From Desulfurococcales archaeon (GTDB lineage: Archaea; Thermoproteota; Thermoprotei_A; Sulfolobales; WANQ01), in NCBI GenBank assembly GCA_027043985.1, contig JALUDQ010000019.1, positions 1-6,385 of the forward strand: a DNA stretch of 6,385 bases, in the 5' to 3' direction. Both the position numbers and the translations under genes were made by a program. Shown here piece after piece: positions 5,464-6,385 of the stretch (within the stretch, counting starts at the first letter, position 1; the number at the start of each line of letters is the position of its first letter). The notes under the pieces are model-generated. The model did not search any database. It was not told where the DNA came from and saw nothing but the letters and a program-made list of their open reading frames with translations.

Positions 5464-6385
5464 ATGGTTTTTGTTGCAGAAGACATAGATTACCGTGAAC
5501 TCATAGTACTCAATGCTATCCTCGAGTCAAATAACATACCCGTAACCGTGGCCGGGATATACCGTTTCCTTAGAGGGAAGGGTTATTCTTACTCTAAGGG
5601 TAATGTCTCATTTATAATTAATTCTAGAATAAATAGAAGATATACTATTGGTGCTCAAGTAAACTATTATAGTCTCGGGTTGAGAAAGCTCATAGTAGTG
5701 TTAAACGATGTAATAGACCATTATCCTCAAAACTATCTAGCATTAAAAGCAAGCCTCATACCCTATGGAATGCTCCTCTCCTACTACCTACCCTTTACAG
5801 CAAGCCCAGATGATATTCTTGAAGCATTTGATAAGAGCAAGGTAAACTATTACTTCATAATATCATATGAGTATAATCCGAGGCCTAGGCTACTAGAATA
5901 CTATTACGACTATAAGCTCAGTATAGATTTACCAAGTGAAATAGATAGAAAGCTCTCAATGGTAGAGAGTGAACCGGATATAATCATAGATAATAGGTTG
6001 AAGAACTTCTCATTAAAGGATTTATTCATAATAAAGGAGCTTCAAAAGAACGCCATGCAGAGCCTTAAGAAAATATCCGAGACCATAGGTGTTAAATACG
6101 ATAAGGTTTTCCGCAGGTTTAGACATATAATGGATCAGAAGATTATTGAGAGACTAGTATTGAGGAGATCTTGGCTATATAATGTAGACTATATATTCGT
6201 AGTAGCATTGAGACCTAAGGAAAACACACCGTTATATCTTGCAGCAGAGACATTATCTGAAATACCTTTAATAGGTAATGTCGGAGTAAACGAAGTTACC
6301 GGGATGACGCTCGTAACAATAATACCTAAAAACGGCATATCGCCTCAAGACACTGTTGACGCGTTAAAGAAATACTATGTTCTAG
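5464..6385 (+). CDS. Lrp/AsnC-like regulator with duplicated HTH-effector units (3' partial)
   Basis: The frame is open for 307 codons and leaves the window without a stop. Residues 183-235 read as an Lrp-type winged helix: LFIIKELQKN, then SLKKISETIGVKYDKVFRRF as scaffold and recognition helices, then IIERLVLRR as the wing. From 241 on, a strand-helix-strand pattern (YIFVVAL, YLAAETLSEIPLIG, MTLVTIIPKN, SPQDTVDALKK) suggests a RAM-like ligand or oligomerisation domain. The N-terminal half repeats this order: HTH-like 8-70 (RELIVLNAILESNN), strand KLIVVL at 76-81, YLALKASLIPYG at 92-103 and SPDDILEAF at 115-123. The protein thus appears to carry two diverged copies of one unit. It is expected to be cytoplasmic and DNA-binding. 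It diverges from the microprotein gene, whose promoter it may control. The family is inferred from pattern; the duplication is visible in sequence. Confidence 0.8.
   Translation, partial: MVFVAEDIDYRELIVLNAILESNNIPVTVAGIYRFLRGKGYSYSKGNVSFIINSRINRRYTIGAQVNYYSLGLRKLIVVLNDVIDHYPQNYLALKASLIPYGMLLSYYLPFTASPDDILEAFDKSKVNYYFIISYEYNPRPRLLEYYYDYKLSIDLPSEIDRKLSMVESEPDIIIDNRLKNFSLKDLFIIKELQKNAMQSLKKISETIGVKYDKVFRRFRHIMDQKIIERLVLRRSWLYNVDYIFVVALRPKENTPLYLAAETLSEIPLIGNVGVNEVTGMTLVTIIPKNGISPQDTVDALKKYYVL

Noticed and set aside
5448..5498. Plus-strand 16-codon frame (MGERRNGFCC...) overlapping the regulator start
   Set aside because: It begins at the predicted transcript start without a ribosome binding site and overlaps the clear regulator gene in another frame.

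Overview
The window (about 38-40% G+C by eye) reads as chromosome of a hyperthermophilic crenarchaeon (Thermoproteota), most likely Desulfurococcales of the Staphylothermus/Desulfurococcus/Thermosphaera kind. The grounds are heavy use of ATA, CTA, AGA and AGG codons, archaeal TATA boxes about 25 nt before short leaders, GGAG/GAGGTG ribosome binding sites, and a surface protein built as signal peptide, beta-rich ectodomain, Thr-rich stalk and C-terminal membrane anchor. The genus is an inference, not a match to a known sequence.

Layout. Positions 1-65 hold the last codons of an upstream plus-strand gene. From 118 to 1353 a TTG-started gene encodes a 411-residue protein with one N-terminal membrane anchor and an external domain that looks like a beta-propeller. 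After a 100-bp spacer with its own promoter, 1454-5122 encodes a 1222-residue mosaic surface protein. Its apparent order is signal peptide, Ig/transthyretin-like domains with a calcium-loop motif, a further Ig-like domain, a glutamine-amidotransferase-like alpha/beta domain without a nucleophilic Cys, another beta-sandwich, a ZU5-like domain ending in HFT, a long Thr stalk and a membrane anchor. A 50-residue single-pass microprotein with an acidic tail lies on the minus strand at 5203-5355, convergent with the big gene. It diverges from a plus-strand gene that starts at 5464 and runs off the window. That last gene encodes a DNA-binding regulator of the Lrp/AsnC-like kind, built from two tandem copies of a helix-turn-helix plus effector-like unit.

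How they may work together. The two large genes both encode heavily sequon-decorated envelope proteins, one anchored at its N-terminus and the other at its C-terminus, so a joint role at the cell surface is reasonable but unproven. The divergent microprotein and duplicated regulator share a 108-bp promoter region and may form a small regulatory unit. There are no RNA genes, mobile elements or CRISPR arrays, and no gene-free stretch longer than about 110 bases.
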